Below, piece after piece: positions 19,701 to 29,230 of a stretch of DNA of 64,000 bases. The position numbers and the translations under genes were made by a program. Numbering within the stretch: the first letter of the stretch is position 1; each line of letters starts with the position of its first letter. The notes under the pieces are model-generated. The model did no database searches. It was not told where the DNA came from and was given only the letters and a program-made list of their open reading frames with translations. Origin of the DNA: Haematococcus lacustris (lineage: Eukaryota > Chlorophyta > Chlorophyceae > Chlamydomonadales > Haematococcaceae); assembly GCA_030144725.1 (NCBI GenBank), contig JASKMD010000027.1, positions 1,461,533-1,525,532 on the forward strand, given 5' to 3'.

Positions 19701-22700
19701 CCTTGTAGTAGTTTTCCTTGTTAATGCCGTCCCATTGCCAGCCATCTATGCTGGTTATGGCCTCTTGGTGGCCGTACATGGCCCCTAGTATGCAGCCTAG
19801 GTTCTTGGGTTTACATCGGCAGGCTTTATCCACCTTCCAGCTGGAGAGTCCTGGGAGGTCAAGGCCTACTATGCGCACTATATCCTGCGGGATAGTTTGG
19901 GTCTGTCTGCCCTCATTGTTCCGTTTCGTGCCCGCCTTGGGTGGCGTGGGCTTCGTTGGGGCCGATTGTGTTGCTCGTTGCTCTCGTTTCAGCAGTCGTG
20001 AGCTCGTCCTAGTGGCGTCATGGACTGCGGGTGCCGCTGCGGCCCGGTCCGCCGTTGCTGGTTGCGTTGCGTGCATGGCCGCATACGCTTTCATATCCAT
20101 ATAGCGAGTTCTGGTGTCTGGCACTGCGGGTGTGGGCGCAAGTTCCGTGAGGCCCGCGGCCCATGTTGTGATTTTGCGTTGGTCGGGCGGGAGGTCGAGT
20201 GATGTGTTGCGGCTGTCTCGGATGGCACGCGTTGCGGTCGCGTCTGGGCATGAGGGTTGGGCCGCCATGGCTGCAAGTTTGTTGAGGGCGATGATGTGCT
20301 TCTGCTTGACCTTTTTTCCGTACTTCGATGTGAGCATGCTACCGGTGATGATGTGTGTGTTTCCCTTGCAGCTGAGTTCAGAAGCGTGCGTGACGCCTAG
20401 GCTTTTGAGGCAGGTGATGCTGGCGCTGACGACGTCGTGTGCTTGAGAGCTGCTGGCCTGTGTGATGAGGCGGCCGAGTGTTTGGCATTCTTCATGATAG
20501 GGAGGTAGCCCCTCTTCTGTGGCCGATAGCCCGGATATAGAGGCATAGACTAGCTGCCGTGCTCTAAGGGTGTGATGAAGGAGGGTGAGCATGCGGTGTC
20601 CTTGTGTGCTTGCCTGGGTATTGAGCCATGTGATTTGTTTGTGCAGCATGCTCCTCGAGATGTGGGCGTGTGCCACATCTGTGGACTGGAGGCTGTGTGT
20701 AAGGGCTGTCGTGTTGCGGGCGTGATATTCTTGGGCAGTGGAGCTAATGCCTATGCCTAGTTTGTCAGCGTCTTCTCTGATGATGGCATTGGGCGTTCCC
20801 AGGGGGAGTCTGAGTTTGAGCTTCACGCATTGATTGATGGACCTGTCGTACAGCTCAAGGTCCCCTGGGGTGCACGGCACGGCGCAGAAGCTGTAGGCTA
20901 GGCTGGGTATGATGGCCGTGCGGATGATGTGTATGGCCTGCCTAGCGCTAGCAAAGGAGCGTCTGAGTCTCTCGAGTTTTTGGCGGAGCTGGGTGATCAT
21001 AGCGGTGTGTTGTGGTTTCCAGTCCAGCGTCATGGTGATGAGCACACCCAAGTAGGTGAAAGGTGAGGTCGGGCGGTGGTAGGTGACGGGTTTCCCTTGT
21101 AGGCTGACGGTTTGGAGTTGTTGGCGGGCCCGCTTGTCCGCTTCGGCCGCGTTGCTGCACATGCCTGTTTCGACCGAGTGATGGAGCGCCGCTGTAGCGA
21201 GGGTTTTACTGTGTGAGATGATGAGGTGACCCCAGTCCGAGAAGGCTGAGAGTTTGTCCGCTTGGCATCGGAGGTTGCGAAGGGTGTTGCAGAGTATGGC
21301 TATGTCATCAGCATAGTCGATGCTGCTGACGGTGGCGCGTTCCCCGCTGTCGGCCGTTGCTGATTTGAATTTATAGCCCCTCGCGCCCACTTGCAGCCAT
21401 CGCAGGAGGGGTTCAATGTAAATGAGGAATAGGAAGGGCGAGAGAGAGTCGCCTTGTATGGTGCCCCGGTTTACGGGTACCGGGTCAGTATGGCCGTACG
21501 GGGTTTTAAAGCGCGTTGTAGCGCCCGTGTATAGGTCCTTTACAGCGTCAGTCGCGTCCGTGGGGAAGCCTAGGTCATGCATGATCCAGAGTAGTTTGTC
21601 TTGGCACGTGGTGTTGAACGCACTGGTGAAGTCGACCAGGAGTGCGTAGATATCTGCCTTGGCCAGTTTAGCATCCTCAAGGGCCATGACAAGCATCTGC
21701 AGCTGTTGTGTGGTGTTCCTGTGGGAGCGGAACCCAGCCTGGTTCTTGCTGAGCATCCCATTAGCTTCAGCATACTCAGACAGCGTCTTGGTAATGAGGC
21801 TGGTCCACAGCTTGTAAACGGTGTTGGCTAGGCCCACAGGTCTGTAGGAGTTGAGGTCCGTTTCTTGCCCCTTGTCCTTGTAGAGGAGGCATGTGTCACT
21901 GGTTTTCCATGCTGTGGGTGTGCAACCTGTTGCCCACATGATGATGAAGAGCTGGTGGATGGTTTCCCGCATCTCCCATGGCAGCATCTTGATGATCTCG
22001 TTCTCCACCCCGTCTGGTCCGGGGGCCTTGCCTCCTGACAGCCTGCTGATGCATTCCTGGAAGCCTGCCTTGTCCAAGATGGCTGTGTGCAGCCAGTGTA
22101 TGTTTTGGCATGCGTGTAATGCGAAGGCGTCGTCGGCTTTGGCGCGAGCCCACGGGTAGTTTCGTGTCTGTGTGTTAGTGTAGTGGCCAGTCTTGGGGGT
22201 CGGGGCCGCCAGCTTCTGCCCATATGCGGCGGTGATTATCCGGTTGAGGTCGGCAGGGGCTGTGCATATGGTTTTGGTGTCAGGGTCAGCTAGCGCCTGT
22301 AGGCCTTTGTGGTCGGTGCGGGACGGGCGCAAGATACGTTTGTTAGCCTTCTTGGGCTGGGTGCTGATCAGTTGTTGCATTCTGACGCGAGCTTGTGCGA
22401 TGGCGAATGCGGAGTCATCGTCGTCTAGTTGGTGGATTTGGTCGCGGTACGTATTGGTCAGTTGGGCTAGCGCGGCCTGCACGTGATTTTCGGTTGGGTC
22501 TTCACCCTGTCGCGCTTGCACCGCGTCCCTGATCTCTTCGTTTATCGCATCTGTCCCTAGAATGAGTTCGTCGATTGTCGGGTGCACGTTGGTTTGCTTA
22601 AAGAGGGAGTTAGCCTTCCGGCTGAGGTCTCTAGCGGTCTTAAGCTTTCTGCCCAGTGCCAGTCTAATCCTGCACATGGTCCTGCGTTGGTAGTGCTGGC

Positions 22701-23943
22701 CTCCCCTTGTGAGGGTCTTAGTGTTGCATGTCTTTATAGCTGCCGTCCTGCAGGTTTGTAGGAGGTTTGTGAGCATGGTGGCTGCGGTGTCTACGGCTTC
22801 CCTGGCCGGGCGTCCTGCCACTGATGTCAGACGCTGTGGTTGTTGAGGGTTGGTCTTGCCAAGTGTAGCCAGGTGGTGGGTAGCCTCTGTGTATATGGGG
22901 GCTAAGAAGGCTGTCAGTTCTGCATGCAATTGTGGGACGCCTGAGCTGGGTTGTTGCACTGCCAGGCGGTAGGCTTCCCTGTCCTTGTTGGTAATGGGGG
23001 TGGTGAGGATGGTGTGGTTGTGCTTCGGTGGTTTGAGTGGGGCTGACAGGTCTATGCCCAGGCGGGCTGTACTCAGTGTGGCGGTGAGTGGCCTGTGGTC
23101 GCTCAGATAGACGTTGGTATCGACGTGCGTGCGGTGCTCAGGTCCGTGTCTTGCGTCGCGTGTTAGAATAGCGTCGATGCGGCTGTTGCAGTGCGGTTGC
23201 TGGTAGGTCCAGGCCCGGTCACCGGGGTCAGCTTCCTTCAGGTGCATTTCTGCGGCGAACCCCCTCATCATGCTGTCTTGTGTGTATTCGGTGTGCTCGG
23301 AACGATCCTCTGTTTTCATCGTGGCGTTGATATCTCCCGCCAGGATGAGTGAGCCGGGCAGGTGGCCCGTGGCTGTTCGTATGTGCTCTTGCATTTTTCC
23401 TCGCATTATCAGCGCGTCCCCGTTGTTTCCCGACGGCCAATACGTGGCGATGATGGTGAGCTGTTCGCACTGGTGTTGGTTGAGGGTCAGGATGACACAT
23501 CGTGCGTTTATCTCGGCGTCGTTGCTCGGTGGAAGCATAGTGGTTTTCATTTGGATGGCTAAGTGGTGTTTGATGCCTATTAGGACGTCACTGTGGCCTC
23601 TGTGTCGGTGTGTCGTATAGTCTGGCATGACTCGCCTCAGCCAGCCAGAGCTTGGGTTATTGCTCTTGGGCTGGGTCATGGTTTCAGTTAGGATCAGGAT
23701 GTCCGGGCTGTGTTGATGCACATGGTTTAGGACGTCGTTCCTGGACCTATGGAGGCTTCTGACGTTCAGGGTCGTTAGTGTGATATGCTGTCGATTGTGT
23801 GTTGTTTGTGGCTGCCGGGTTGGCAAGGTGCTGTGTTGTGGGTGTGGTCCTGGGTGCTCAGGTAGGTTACCGGTGGGGGGTGGCGGTGTTGTGGGGATGG
23901 CGGCGGGGGGTGGGGTGGGGGCTGTGTTTAGGTATCTGTACAT
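16750..23943 (-). CDS. Dualen-type ORF2 polyprotein: APE, RT, PHD, RNase H, CCHC, restriction-like nuclease
   Basis: A 2397-aa intact polyprotein that would nick the target and reverse-transcribe the element RNA. In order: AP-type endonuclease (catalytic N60, E87, GDIN 203-206, SDHRPL 281-286); reverse transcriptase, about 600-960, with GFRSHRNTTQQ, LLVDFTSAFNT, GTIQGDSLSPFLF and the catalytic YADD at 877-880; PHD finger C1454/C1457, C1467/C1470, H1475/C1478, C1495/C1498, flanked by two VHWxPT motifs like the core of a chromodomain; RNase H with D1937, E1980, D1998 and D2057; CCHC knuckle C2183/C2186/H2194/C2199; and a C-terminal PD-(D/E)XK pattern, P2273-D2274 and E2298-I-K2300, the restriction-like nuclease. 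The first ATG in this frame near the end of the upstream spacer was taken as start; a start further upstream is not excluded. Confidence 0.93.
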   Translation of the reverse strand: MYRYLNTAPTPPPAAIPTTPPPPTGNLPEHPGPHPQHSTLPTRQPQTTHNRQHITLTTLNVRSLHRSRNDVLNHVHQHSPDILILTETMTQPKSNNPSSGWLRRVMPDYTTHRHRGHSDVLIGIKHHLAIQMKTTMLPPSNDAEINARCVILTLNQHQCEQLTIIATYWPSGNNGDALIMRGKMQEHIRTATGHLPGSLILAGDINATMKTEDRSEHTEYTQDSMMRGFAAEMHLKEADPGDRAWTYQQPHCNSRIDAILTRDARHGPEHRTHVDTNVYLSDHRPLTATLSTARLGIDLSAPLKPPKHNHTILTTPITNKDREAYRLAVQQPSSGVPQLHAELTAFLAPIYTEATHHLATLGKTNPQQPQRLTSVAGRPAREAVDTAATMLTNLLQTCRTAAIKTCNTKTLTRGGQHYQRRTMCRIRLALGRKLKTARDLSRKANSLFKQTNVHPTIDELILGTDAINEEIRDAVQARQGEDPTENHVQAALAQLTNTYRDQIHQLDDDDSAFAIAQARVRMQQLISTQPKKANKRILRPSRTDHKGLQALADPDTKTICTAPADLNRIITAAYGQKLAAPTPKTGHYTNTQTRNYPWARAKADDAFALHACQNIHWLHTAILDKAGFQECISRLSGGKAPGPDGVENEIIKMLPWEMRETIHQLFIIMWATGCTPTAWKTSDTCLLYKDKGQETDLNSYRPVGLANTVYKLWTSLITKTLSEYAEANGMLSKNQAGFRSHRNTTQQLQMLVMALEDAKLAKADIYALLVDFTSAFNTTCQDKLLWIMHDLGFPTDATDAVKDLYTGATTRFKTPYGHTDPVPVNRGTIQGDSLSPFLFLIYIEPLLRWLQVGARGYKFKSATADSGERATVSSIDYADDIAILCNTLRNLRCQADKLSAFSDWGHLIISHSKTLATAALHHSVETGMCSNAAEADKRARQQLQTVSLQGKPVTYHRPTSPFTYLGVLITMTLDWKPQHTAMITQLRQKLERLRRSFASARQAIHIIRTAIIPSLAYSFCAVPCTPGDLELYDRSINQCVKLKLRLPLGTPNAIIREDADKLGIGISSTAQEYHARNTTALTHSLQSTDVAHAHISRSMLHKQITWLNTQASTQGHRMLTLLHHTLRARQLVYASISGLSATEEGLPPYHEECQTLGRLITQASSSQAHDVVSASITCLKSLGVTHASELSCKGNTHIITGSMLTSKYGKKVKQKHIIALNKLAAMAAQPSCPDATATRAIRDSRNTSLDLPPDQRKITTWAAGLTELAPTPAVPDTRTRYMDMKAYAAMHATQPATADRAAAAPAVHDATRTSSRLLKREQRATQSAPTKPTPPKAGTKRNNEGRQTQTIPQDIVRIVGLDLPGLSSWKVDKACRCKPKNLGCILGAMYGHQEAITSIDGWQWDGINKENYYKVHWKPTVIDRWALPLCAEEGYTPTHIETISREEAKDVCTCELCWLPRGDSPTCHNCKRAYHPACLEEAHLSGHKEPGYWLCPICKFGSNDFKTTMRQSAHSDLIRVHWHPTLEPAPLITAHLDYMAKRNDYDEENRQIQEARHARPDAHLPAHTRQGLPDPHTWLPRCTNLHSKATFHTYPINPQTDIVGTGNCETFLQLHPHMTAPAMSLSTGEPIMPRHDLAQHVTVHDESGRTVGLLTKDQHQQLHAWLQHTPHTRNLATEVVALLRRQDAQSSHHPMRGAQDKALNTLHTTRSFPSTVQRWADPLTVRPETTTYWSPDTNDTAFGAHHNCLLVRHTGLSTWNVPADDAVALKCVNHAIHSATQEEAMATIMLIPGKKGISYPKHIDTLRRYPEYCQHLASIPPTKTRCPKPGKHAKLHIYVIWNAAGQQLVTKGNPQGWLASTATALHPQRDTHPIRNRPTNQSQPATPPSGHKQHMRLPMDRDLPTSGHQRSHEQLTHHSTTQPRMAITEWATIAYTDGSCIKTSGAAPASVGAGVYIPEPNVLITAALNDPESNTINKAELTAIHAALKAGAKRIATDSLCSLYQIRRALANPMSLITHRHNDILTAIATLIIDSPVTIQFYKVRAHSGIIGNEGADALAKHAALHPELANTPAYSPTTRRETKNWLSNAADGDSPAPLPDCRQSVREHMHRKHKLGLANQDSIYYQMSQEIKKVAATGAGERVMIDTNIPTHAQRTALLYRTGGLYNQKLAMRWKRATDDRCPLCGEADSATHLLSGCSETLPLVQERHNGAGRLITKAISKGTLGGYISFADTGSWEKGAKESLDLPSDTLHTTLRTLGLKPDDTKHTTRPDILMVLPHKKASKEGKDAKLVNIIEIKYCSDSRWTDQLNKALTQHTHLAETIRKEDHMVAIIPILLGIGGITYEAHTRQHLLALGITQANTTKLLNKLTRHAVEAAHSIAKTSYRLRANQGGGG

Positions 23944-24375
23944 CAGGGTCTGCGTGTGTGAGTCCTTAGTATGCGCTCTTGGTTTGGTCCGTCTTTTGTC
24001 TACGATGGTGCCCGATGTCGTGGGCCGCTTACTGCTGCATGCCCGGTCTTGTAGAGTGGGGAGAGTGACTGTGGGGGCGACCTGGCGCAGTCGCGGCCGG
24101 GCCTGCTTGTCTGTCGGGTGGGTGTCTTCTGTGGCTGTTAGTATGCGCTTGTAACTCGCTGGTTGTGCAGTGGGTAGCGGCCGGTCTGTTCGGGGGTTGT
24201 GCGCGGGTTGTGTGCCCAGGTCTTGGGTAGTAAGATCGATGTGGGTGGTACGTAGATGTTGTTCCAGCTGTTCCGTTGTGGCGCGCCTTGTTGGGTCAGC
24301 TAGCCAACATAGTGGATGGATGAGGTTGGTATCAGCCGCGTCGCCCTTTTTGATTTGGACGAGTGTACCCTTCAG
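23944..24375. other. Spacer between Dualen ORF1 and ORF2
   Basis: 432 bp without a long frame on the minus strand. ORF2 must therefore be translated by reinitiation or an internal start. Confidence 0.6.
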
Positions 24376-27300
24376 CTAAAGCCAGTCTTCCGGGGTGTCC
24401 AATCGGCATGGGCGGCCTTGCTCCGAGTCCAACCAGTGCCATGCGTTGTTAATGTGGCGGATGGTGGTAGCGTGATTGTGAGTAATGAGGATGGCGGCTG
24501 TGTTAGTGTAGCTGTCCGTCTTGCCCGTGAGCGTGGTGAGGAGCTCGGGTGTGATGTTGGTGGTGGTGGTGGTGGTGGTGGTGGTGGTGGTGGTGGTGGT
24601 TATAGGGCATAGGTGGAGGTCCTTGTGGTGGTGGAATAGGTAGTGGTTTATGGTGGAGATGGTAAAGTTGCCAGATTCCTCGTAGATGTGTGGGAGGCTG
24701 CTACGTAGTGGTATTATCCTGTGCTCCTGCCTTGCCTGGTTGGATAGGCCTTGGATGTGTGTGTAGAGTGATTTGCAGTGGGTGATGACGTCTTCGGGCC
24801 AGATCATGGGTTTCCCTATGGCCATGTTGATGGCGTGCACAAGACAACATTGTTTGTATTGCCTTTCCATGTAGCATTGGGACGGGTTCCGGTTGTCTTC
24901 CTTGTGGCTGATAATGTGGCTAATACCCTGTCGGGTGGCGGCCATGGTTTGGGCTGGTGTAGCTGCCGGGTCAGGTGCGATGACGAACACCTCGTGGAAG
25001 TGTGTCGTGTAGGAGCGCGACAGCTCGCAGATGGCTATAGCTGATTTACTGGGGCTGTCGGAGTCTAGGAGCTTCCACTGCCCGCCCAACTTCCTGAGCG
25101 CCATGCTGTGGCCGTTCGTTTTGCACAAGAGGTTGAGTGTGGCATACTCTATCGCTATGGTGTCGAGGTTGTCGTCGTTCCAGTCGTCTGTGTTGCGTAG
25201 GTGAGCGACCCTCGTAATAGTGAGGCCGTATTTGGTCCTGAGGTAGAGGTGGATGACCTCGTCACTGAAAGCACCCCCTTGCCCGTGCGCGGTGCGCCAC
25301 GCCTGTTTGTCGCCTTCGTCGTGTAGTGTTGTATCCCAGGCTGTCCAAAAGTTATGTAGGTCCTCAGGCTTCACCCATTCCTTTCCGGCTGCATTGTTGA
25401 GGGAGTGGGCCTGGCAGTTGCGGTTCACCTGTGCTTCAAAAAACAAGGGGTTGGGGTTGGGGTGTGGGGTATGTGTTGTCCTGTGGATGTCATGTGGATG
25501 TTGTCTCCCACTGGGGCATGGGCCAGGGTTGACTTCAACGTCCCCGGCTGCGAGTAGTAGCCATGATATGAAGTAGTCAACGGTGAACGAGGGTTTCCAT
25601 GTGGGGTCCTGGTGTCGTGCCGTTGCCGTGGTTCTCTCAGTTCCCCTGATCTGATAGGTACAGTAGGCCTGTATGGTTGTGTTGTATTGGCTGACTGTCC
25701 GGGAGTAGCTCTTGTGCCCTCCCTTCAGGTGCAGGTAGAATCTATTTGAGATCCTACAGATGGCCGTAGTGACAGGCACTATACCGGTGAGGTCTCGCAA
25801 TGTGTTGTATGTCGTGATATGTACTATGGCCCTGAGGCGCGTGATCTTTCTTCTTTGTCGTGCCAGGCAACGTTTGGAGTCTTTCGGGGTAGGTATCTGT
25901 GGTTGGTGTCGTTGTGTCGCACACCATCCTATGAGGATGGCGATGAGGATAGGTGTGTCTAGGTGATAGGTTCGTCCAAGTTGAGTTGCGTTGGAGGGGC
26001 ATGGGTGGGTGGTATAGTCTAGGTTCATGTGTGTGCTCGTCTCAGTAGCGGTAGTGCCCATAGTTCTTACATTCAGATGACCAATGCACAAGGGTAGGAG
26101 GCTGCTGTCCGCTGTAGGATGTGCACGGTGCCCTATGTGGTGTCCTATCTCAGCTTGTGAGGCTTGGGGTTCTGCAGTGCTAGGGTCTGAATTCCAGCCC
26201 AAGTCGCCATCTAGCATACCCATTTCTACTTCAGATACTGTGTGGCATTCATGTTCTACGAGCTCATAAGTACTTATCCTCCCTGGTACCTCTCCAACCC
26301 CGCTGGGCTCCCGGGCCCAGCTAGCTCCAGCAGCTGCCTGTCCAGGTTGCTGCTTGCTACGAGGTCCAGGTTTGCCGTGCCCATTTTTTAGTTGCTGGGT
26401 CCAGTCCCCTGCAGTCATGTGGGCAGCATGGTGCAAGCTGTCCTGATTGGTGATAGGTATGTGGTTGGTGTGCGGTGGTGGGGGGCCATGTTGGGACAAC
26501 AGGGTCTGCCCTGCAAGGCCCATTGACTTCTCGTTCCTGTCGGTGTGGTTGGGGGTGGTGCAATGTGTCACACGGTGGGCTTGTGTGGCTGGTCTGCTCA
26601 CCGCCGTCTTGGTGCCCTCCTTAGGCATCTCCTCTTGCTCCTCCTCCATGGGTGAGCCGCCTGTGCAGTTACACGGTGTGGGTGTGAGTATGTGTTGTGT
26701 GGTAGTGGTGAGGTCTATGGGCCCCTTCCAGGTATGTCCATGGTGCGGCTTATTATTGCACACCTGGGTTATGATCCTCAGCTGATACGGAGTCCATCTT
26801 GGAGATAAATGAGAGGTTGAGTCCTCTGCCCCCGCCTGAGCTCCCATGGCGCTGTCGGCGGGCAGCCCTCTCTGCTCCTGGGGTAAGGGCCGGTGAGTGT
26901 ACCTGCGGGTATGCGTGAGTTTAGCGGCAGGTGTGTGTACCTGTCGTGGCATATGGGTGTGGTGTATAACATTGAGTATAGTGTTACTAGGTTGCATGCT
27001 ATGGTGATGTGTGGTGGTGCTGACCTGGGTACGTCCTCCAACCCGTTGGATGCCGCTGGACCCCGCTAGGTCTCGCTGGGTCCCCGCTGGGTCATTGTCG
27101 CCTGCGCTTGTGGGCAGTGCCATCTGTGTGTGGTAGAGTGTCCTACCATTATTGGTATATTTTGTGGTGTGCTCCTGGTGGGGCGGTGTTAGCCAGGCGA
27201 TGAGTCTGTCTGAGTGGTGTGACCTTGAGGGCATGCAGCCTAGCGCAGTGGGGGAGCGTGTTTTCGTGGGTGCTGCTGTCACCTGTTGTGTGGGGCAGGG

Positions 27301-28932
27301 GGTCCACCAGCGTTGCGTTGTTCTCAAGGGTTGCCCCGTCGTTGCCTCCGGTCTCATTGGTAGGGGCCTGCATGGCAATGTGTGAGGATTGTGGGGTTGA
27401 TGTGGCCCTTCCGGCAGGCTGGTAGGGTGTTGATTGTCAATCGTGTGTGTTCTTCCGTAGTGTGTGTGCATGTACTCTTTGCTGCGCACTTGGTGGGTCT
27501 GCTCTGCGGGTTGTGTGCAGTGTGTCACCTGTGCAGTGTAGAGGAAGCCCGCCTCGATGGCGAGTTCGTCAAAAGCCGCGATACTGCTGTCGCTGCTGGC
27601 TCTGCTGCTGGTGCCTCTGCCAGCCCATGCCCCTGACGAGGCGCCCCTCACCAGGTTGGGGGAGGGACCCCTGCTGGTGCCTCTGCCTGATGGGTCTGGG
27701 ACGGAGTTGGGTCCCCGGCCCCGGCCTCCCGCCCCTCCCCTGCCAGGGGCCCTTGCCGCTGCGCCTCCGGTGGGTGGGATGGGGGCTGTGGTCGCGGTGG
27801 TGTTGCGGGGCGGGGCGGCCTGGAGCTGAGTCGCTACTGCAACAGCCCTGGTTCCCCATCCCCTGCTGGTTGCCGCCGGCTGGGGAGTGGGCTGTGTGCT
27901 GCCCTCATGGGTAAGGGCCCGTAGCACAGCTGGGGTGTATTTGGCATCGCTGTGGTCCACGACGCGTGCCTCCACCAGGTAGGTGGTGGCCCTGCCCTGT
28001 AGCTCATAGGCCGCGTTGGCCCCCACCACCTGTTGCATGGTGATGCCGTCTGTGACGGCTGCGATAGCCCTGAAGGTGAGGGCCGCCTGGTCCGGCACAT
28101 GCTGGAGGCCTGTGTAGCGTGTGTTCCTGCTCGCAATCCTAGCTCGGGTGGCCGGGTCTGCCGCATCCACGGGGGTCCCCACCTCCTTCAACCAGATGGG
28201 GAGGTTGATGCCGCCGCTGACACCTGCCAGGCTGCGTGGTACTCCTATCCATACTTGCCCCCGCTGCGTCTCTACTACCCCTCCCAAGTCCTGGGCGGCT
28301 GCCAGGGCGCTGACCATGGCTTGCTTGCTGGCCGGCGTGAGGTAGAGGATGGGGGCCTCCCTGACCCCGTGGCTGCTGAGGGGCAGGCCATTTGGCGTGC
28401 AGCACGCTGTGATAGCTCTGGCCACCGTGCCCAATGGATGCTCGTTGGCAATCACCTGTATAGCACAAGCAAACAATGTTTTGGGTGTAGCATATGTATG
28501 GTGTTGATGTGTTCTAGTCGGTCGCAAGCTTGTGTCCATTGTGTGGGCCATTTTCAGGGTTGCGACTTCTTGTGCGTATTGTATGTTAGAACAGGGTGTG
28601 GCAATGTATGTGCTAGTGCTTGCCTGGTCTGTCAGGGGGTCCTTGATGGTAGTCAGGAGCATCTTGCTGGATCCATGTTGCTTCATGGTCAGCATGTCCC
28701 CAGCGAAGTTGGCAAAGGAGAGAGGCAGGGTGGCTCCCTGGGCCAACATATCTCGCAAGCGTTGCCCCTCAGCACTCTGCGCACTGACCAAGGGAGCCAC
28801 CGCATCAGGGGGGTGGTGAGCATCGTGCAGGGCCCATAGCACGTCACAGAGTTCTGATGGGCTGACAGGACCGCCTGTGGGCTTGCCGATGGCGATGCAA
28901 TGGGGGGGCAGCGGGGGGGGGGGACGCCGCAC
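24376..28932 (-). CDS. Dualen-type ORF1, main part, with 2A-like motif and Josephin-like cysteine protease
   Basis: 1518 codons without a stop. Residues 1-370 contain an ORF1-type region of unknown fold (IGVPRSLAGVSGGINLPIWL, FRAIAAVTDGITMQQ). It is followed by a Gly/Arg/Ser-rich stretch (380-460) and a long His/Pro/Thr-rich low-complexity region. The 2A-like LLLAAGDVEVNPGP ends at P1138, so ribosomal skipping would release the last 381 residues. These hold a cysteine-protease-like domain: C1363-L-V-H-A-I-N fits the Josephin C-x-x-H-x-L-N signature, with H1487 and D1502 (HWLDS) as plausible partners, and a poly-Thr run encoded by (GGT)n at 24555-24600. The true start probably lies upstream: the preceding frame joins at a run of 11 G (28913-28923), so the 5' limit given is only the limit of this frame. 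Confidence 0.8.
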   Translation of the reverse strand: MRRPPPPLPPHCIAIGKPTGGPVSPSELCDVLWALHDAHHPPDAVAPLVSAQSAEGQRLRDMLAQGATLPLSFANFAGDMLTMKQHGSSKMLLTTIKDPLTDQASTSTYIATPCSNIQYAQEVATLKMAHTMDTSLRPTRTHQHHTYATPKTLFACAIQVIANEHPLGTVARAITACCTPNGLPLSSHGVREAPILYLTPASKQAMVSALAAAQDLGGVVETQRGQVWIGVPRSLAGVSGGINLPIWLKEVGTPVDAADPATRARIASRNTRYTGLQHVPDQAALTFRAIAAVTDGITMQQVVGANAAYELQGRATTYLVEARVVDHSDAKYTPAVLRALTHEGSTQPTPQPAATSRGWGTRAVAVATQLQAAPPRNTTATTAPIPPTGGAAARAPGRGGAGGRGRGPNSVPDPSGRGTSRGPSPNLVRGASSGAWAGRGTSSRASSDSSIAAFDELAIEAGFLYTAQVTHCTQPAEQTHQVRSKEYMHTHYGRTHTIDNQHPTSLPEGPHQPHNPHTLPCRPLPMRPEATTGQPLRTTQRWWTPCPTQQVTAAPTKTRSPTALGCMPSRSHHSDRLIAWLTPPHQEHTTKYTNNGRTLYHTQMALPTSAGDNDPAGTQRDLAGSSGIQRVGGRTQVSTTTHHHSMQPSNTILNVIHHTHMPRQVHTPAAKLTHTRRYTHRPLPQEQRGLPADSAMGAQAGAEDSTSHLSPRWTPYQLRIITQVCNNKPHHGHTWKGPIDLTTTTQHILTPTPCNCTGGSPMEEEQEEMPKEGTKTAVSRPATQAHRVTHCTTPNHTDRNEKSMGLAGQTLLSQHGPPPPHTNHIPITNQDSLHHAAHMTAGDWTQQLKNGHGKPGPRSKQQPGQAAAGASWAREPSGVGEVPGRISTYELVEHECHTVSEVEMGMLDGDLGWNSDPSTAEPQASQAEIGHHIGHRAHPTADSSLLPLCIGHLNVRTMGTTATETSTHMNLDYTTHPCPSNATQLGRTYHLDTPILIAILIGWCATQRHQPQIPTPKDSKRCLARQRRKITRLRAIVHITTYNTLRDLTGIVPVTTAICRISNRFYLHLKGGHKSYSRTVSQYNTTIQAYCTYQIRGTERTTATARHQDPTWKPSFTVDYFISWLLLAAGDVEVNPGPCPSGRQHPHDIHRTTHTPHPNPNPLFFEAQVNRNCQAHSLNNAAGKEWVKPEDLHNFWTAWDTTLHDEGDKQAWRTAHGQGGAFSDEVIHLYLRTKYGLTITRVAHLRNTDDWNDDNLDTIAIEYATLNLLCKTNGHSMALRKLGGQWKLLDSDSPSKSAIAICELSRSYTTHFHEVFVIAPDPAATPAQTMAATRQGISHIISHKEDNRNPSQCYMERQYKQCCLVHAINMAIGKPMIWPEDVITHCKSLYTHIQGLSNQARQEHRIIPLRSSLPHIYEESGNFTISTINHYLFHHHKDLHLCPITTTTTTTTTTTTTTNITPELLTTLTGKTDSYTNTAAILITHNHATTIRHINNAWHWLDSEQGRPCRLDTPEDWL
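25519..25572 (-). other. 2A-like ribosome-skipping motif
   Basis: Codons for ISWLLLAAGDVEVNPGP. The consensus D-x-E-x-N-P-G-P is complete, and the preceding Leu-rich AG stretch is typical of active 2A sequences. Skipping would occur between G1137 and P1138 of the frame above. Activity is inferred from the motif. Confidence 0.8.
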
Positions 28933-29230
28933 TGAGCCGGAGGGTGAGGATTCCCTCTAGCTCAAACACCAGGCTGTGGCAGGCGGTGAGCATCTCCCTT
29001 AGAGCTGGCGTGGTGCTGTGCGCTGTGTATGCGCCTGCTTGTTGGCCCCTTTCCTGGGTGACGGCGTTGACGCTGAGGGCTTGCATCAGCCTAAGGCTAG
29101 AAAGGGGCACTCGCGCTGCGTATGCTCGCCAGGCCTCCAGGCTGCCGGGGGGGGCTCCCATATCTGACAGAGCCAGGACGCAGCCCAGGATGTGCATGAC
29201 CTGTCTGATGGCTTGCGGTGTATGAGCACC
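28844..29230 (-). pseudogene. ORF1 middle segment between an amber codon and a frameshift
   Basis: It is in the same frame as 29231-30766, from which only a TAG codon (29231-29233) separates it, and reads GAHTPQAIRQVMHILGCVLA on to FELEGILTLRL. It then runs into the G11 homopolymer at 28913-28923, after which ORF1 continues in the next frame (24376-28932). I infer that the three segments are one ORF1 with one nonsense codon and one indel, unless these are programmed recoding sites or sequence errors. Confidence 0.65.

Noticed and set aside
18262..23620. Plus-strand frames of 60-160 codons opposite the Dualen ORF2
   Set aside because: Antisense shadows of an intact ORF with recognisable catalytic motifs.
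27834..28839. Plus-strand frame of 268 codons at 28033-28839
   Set aside because: It is antisense to Dualen ORF1 and has no recognisable domain.
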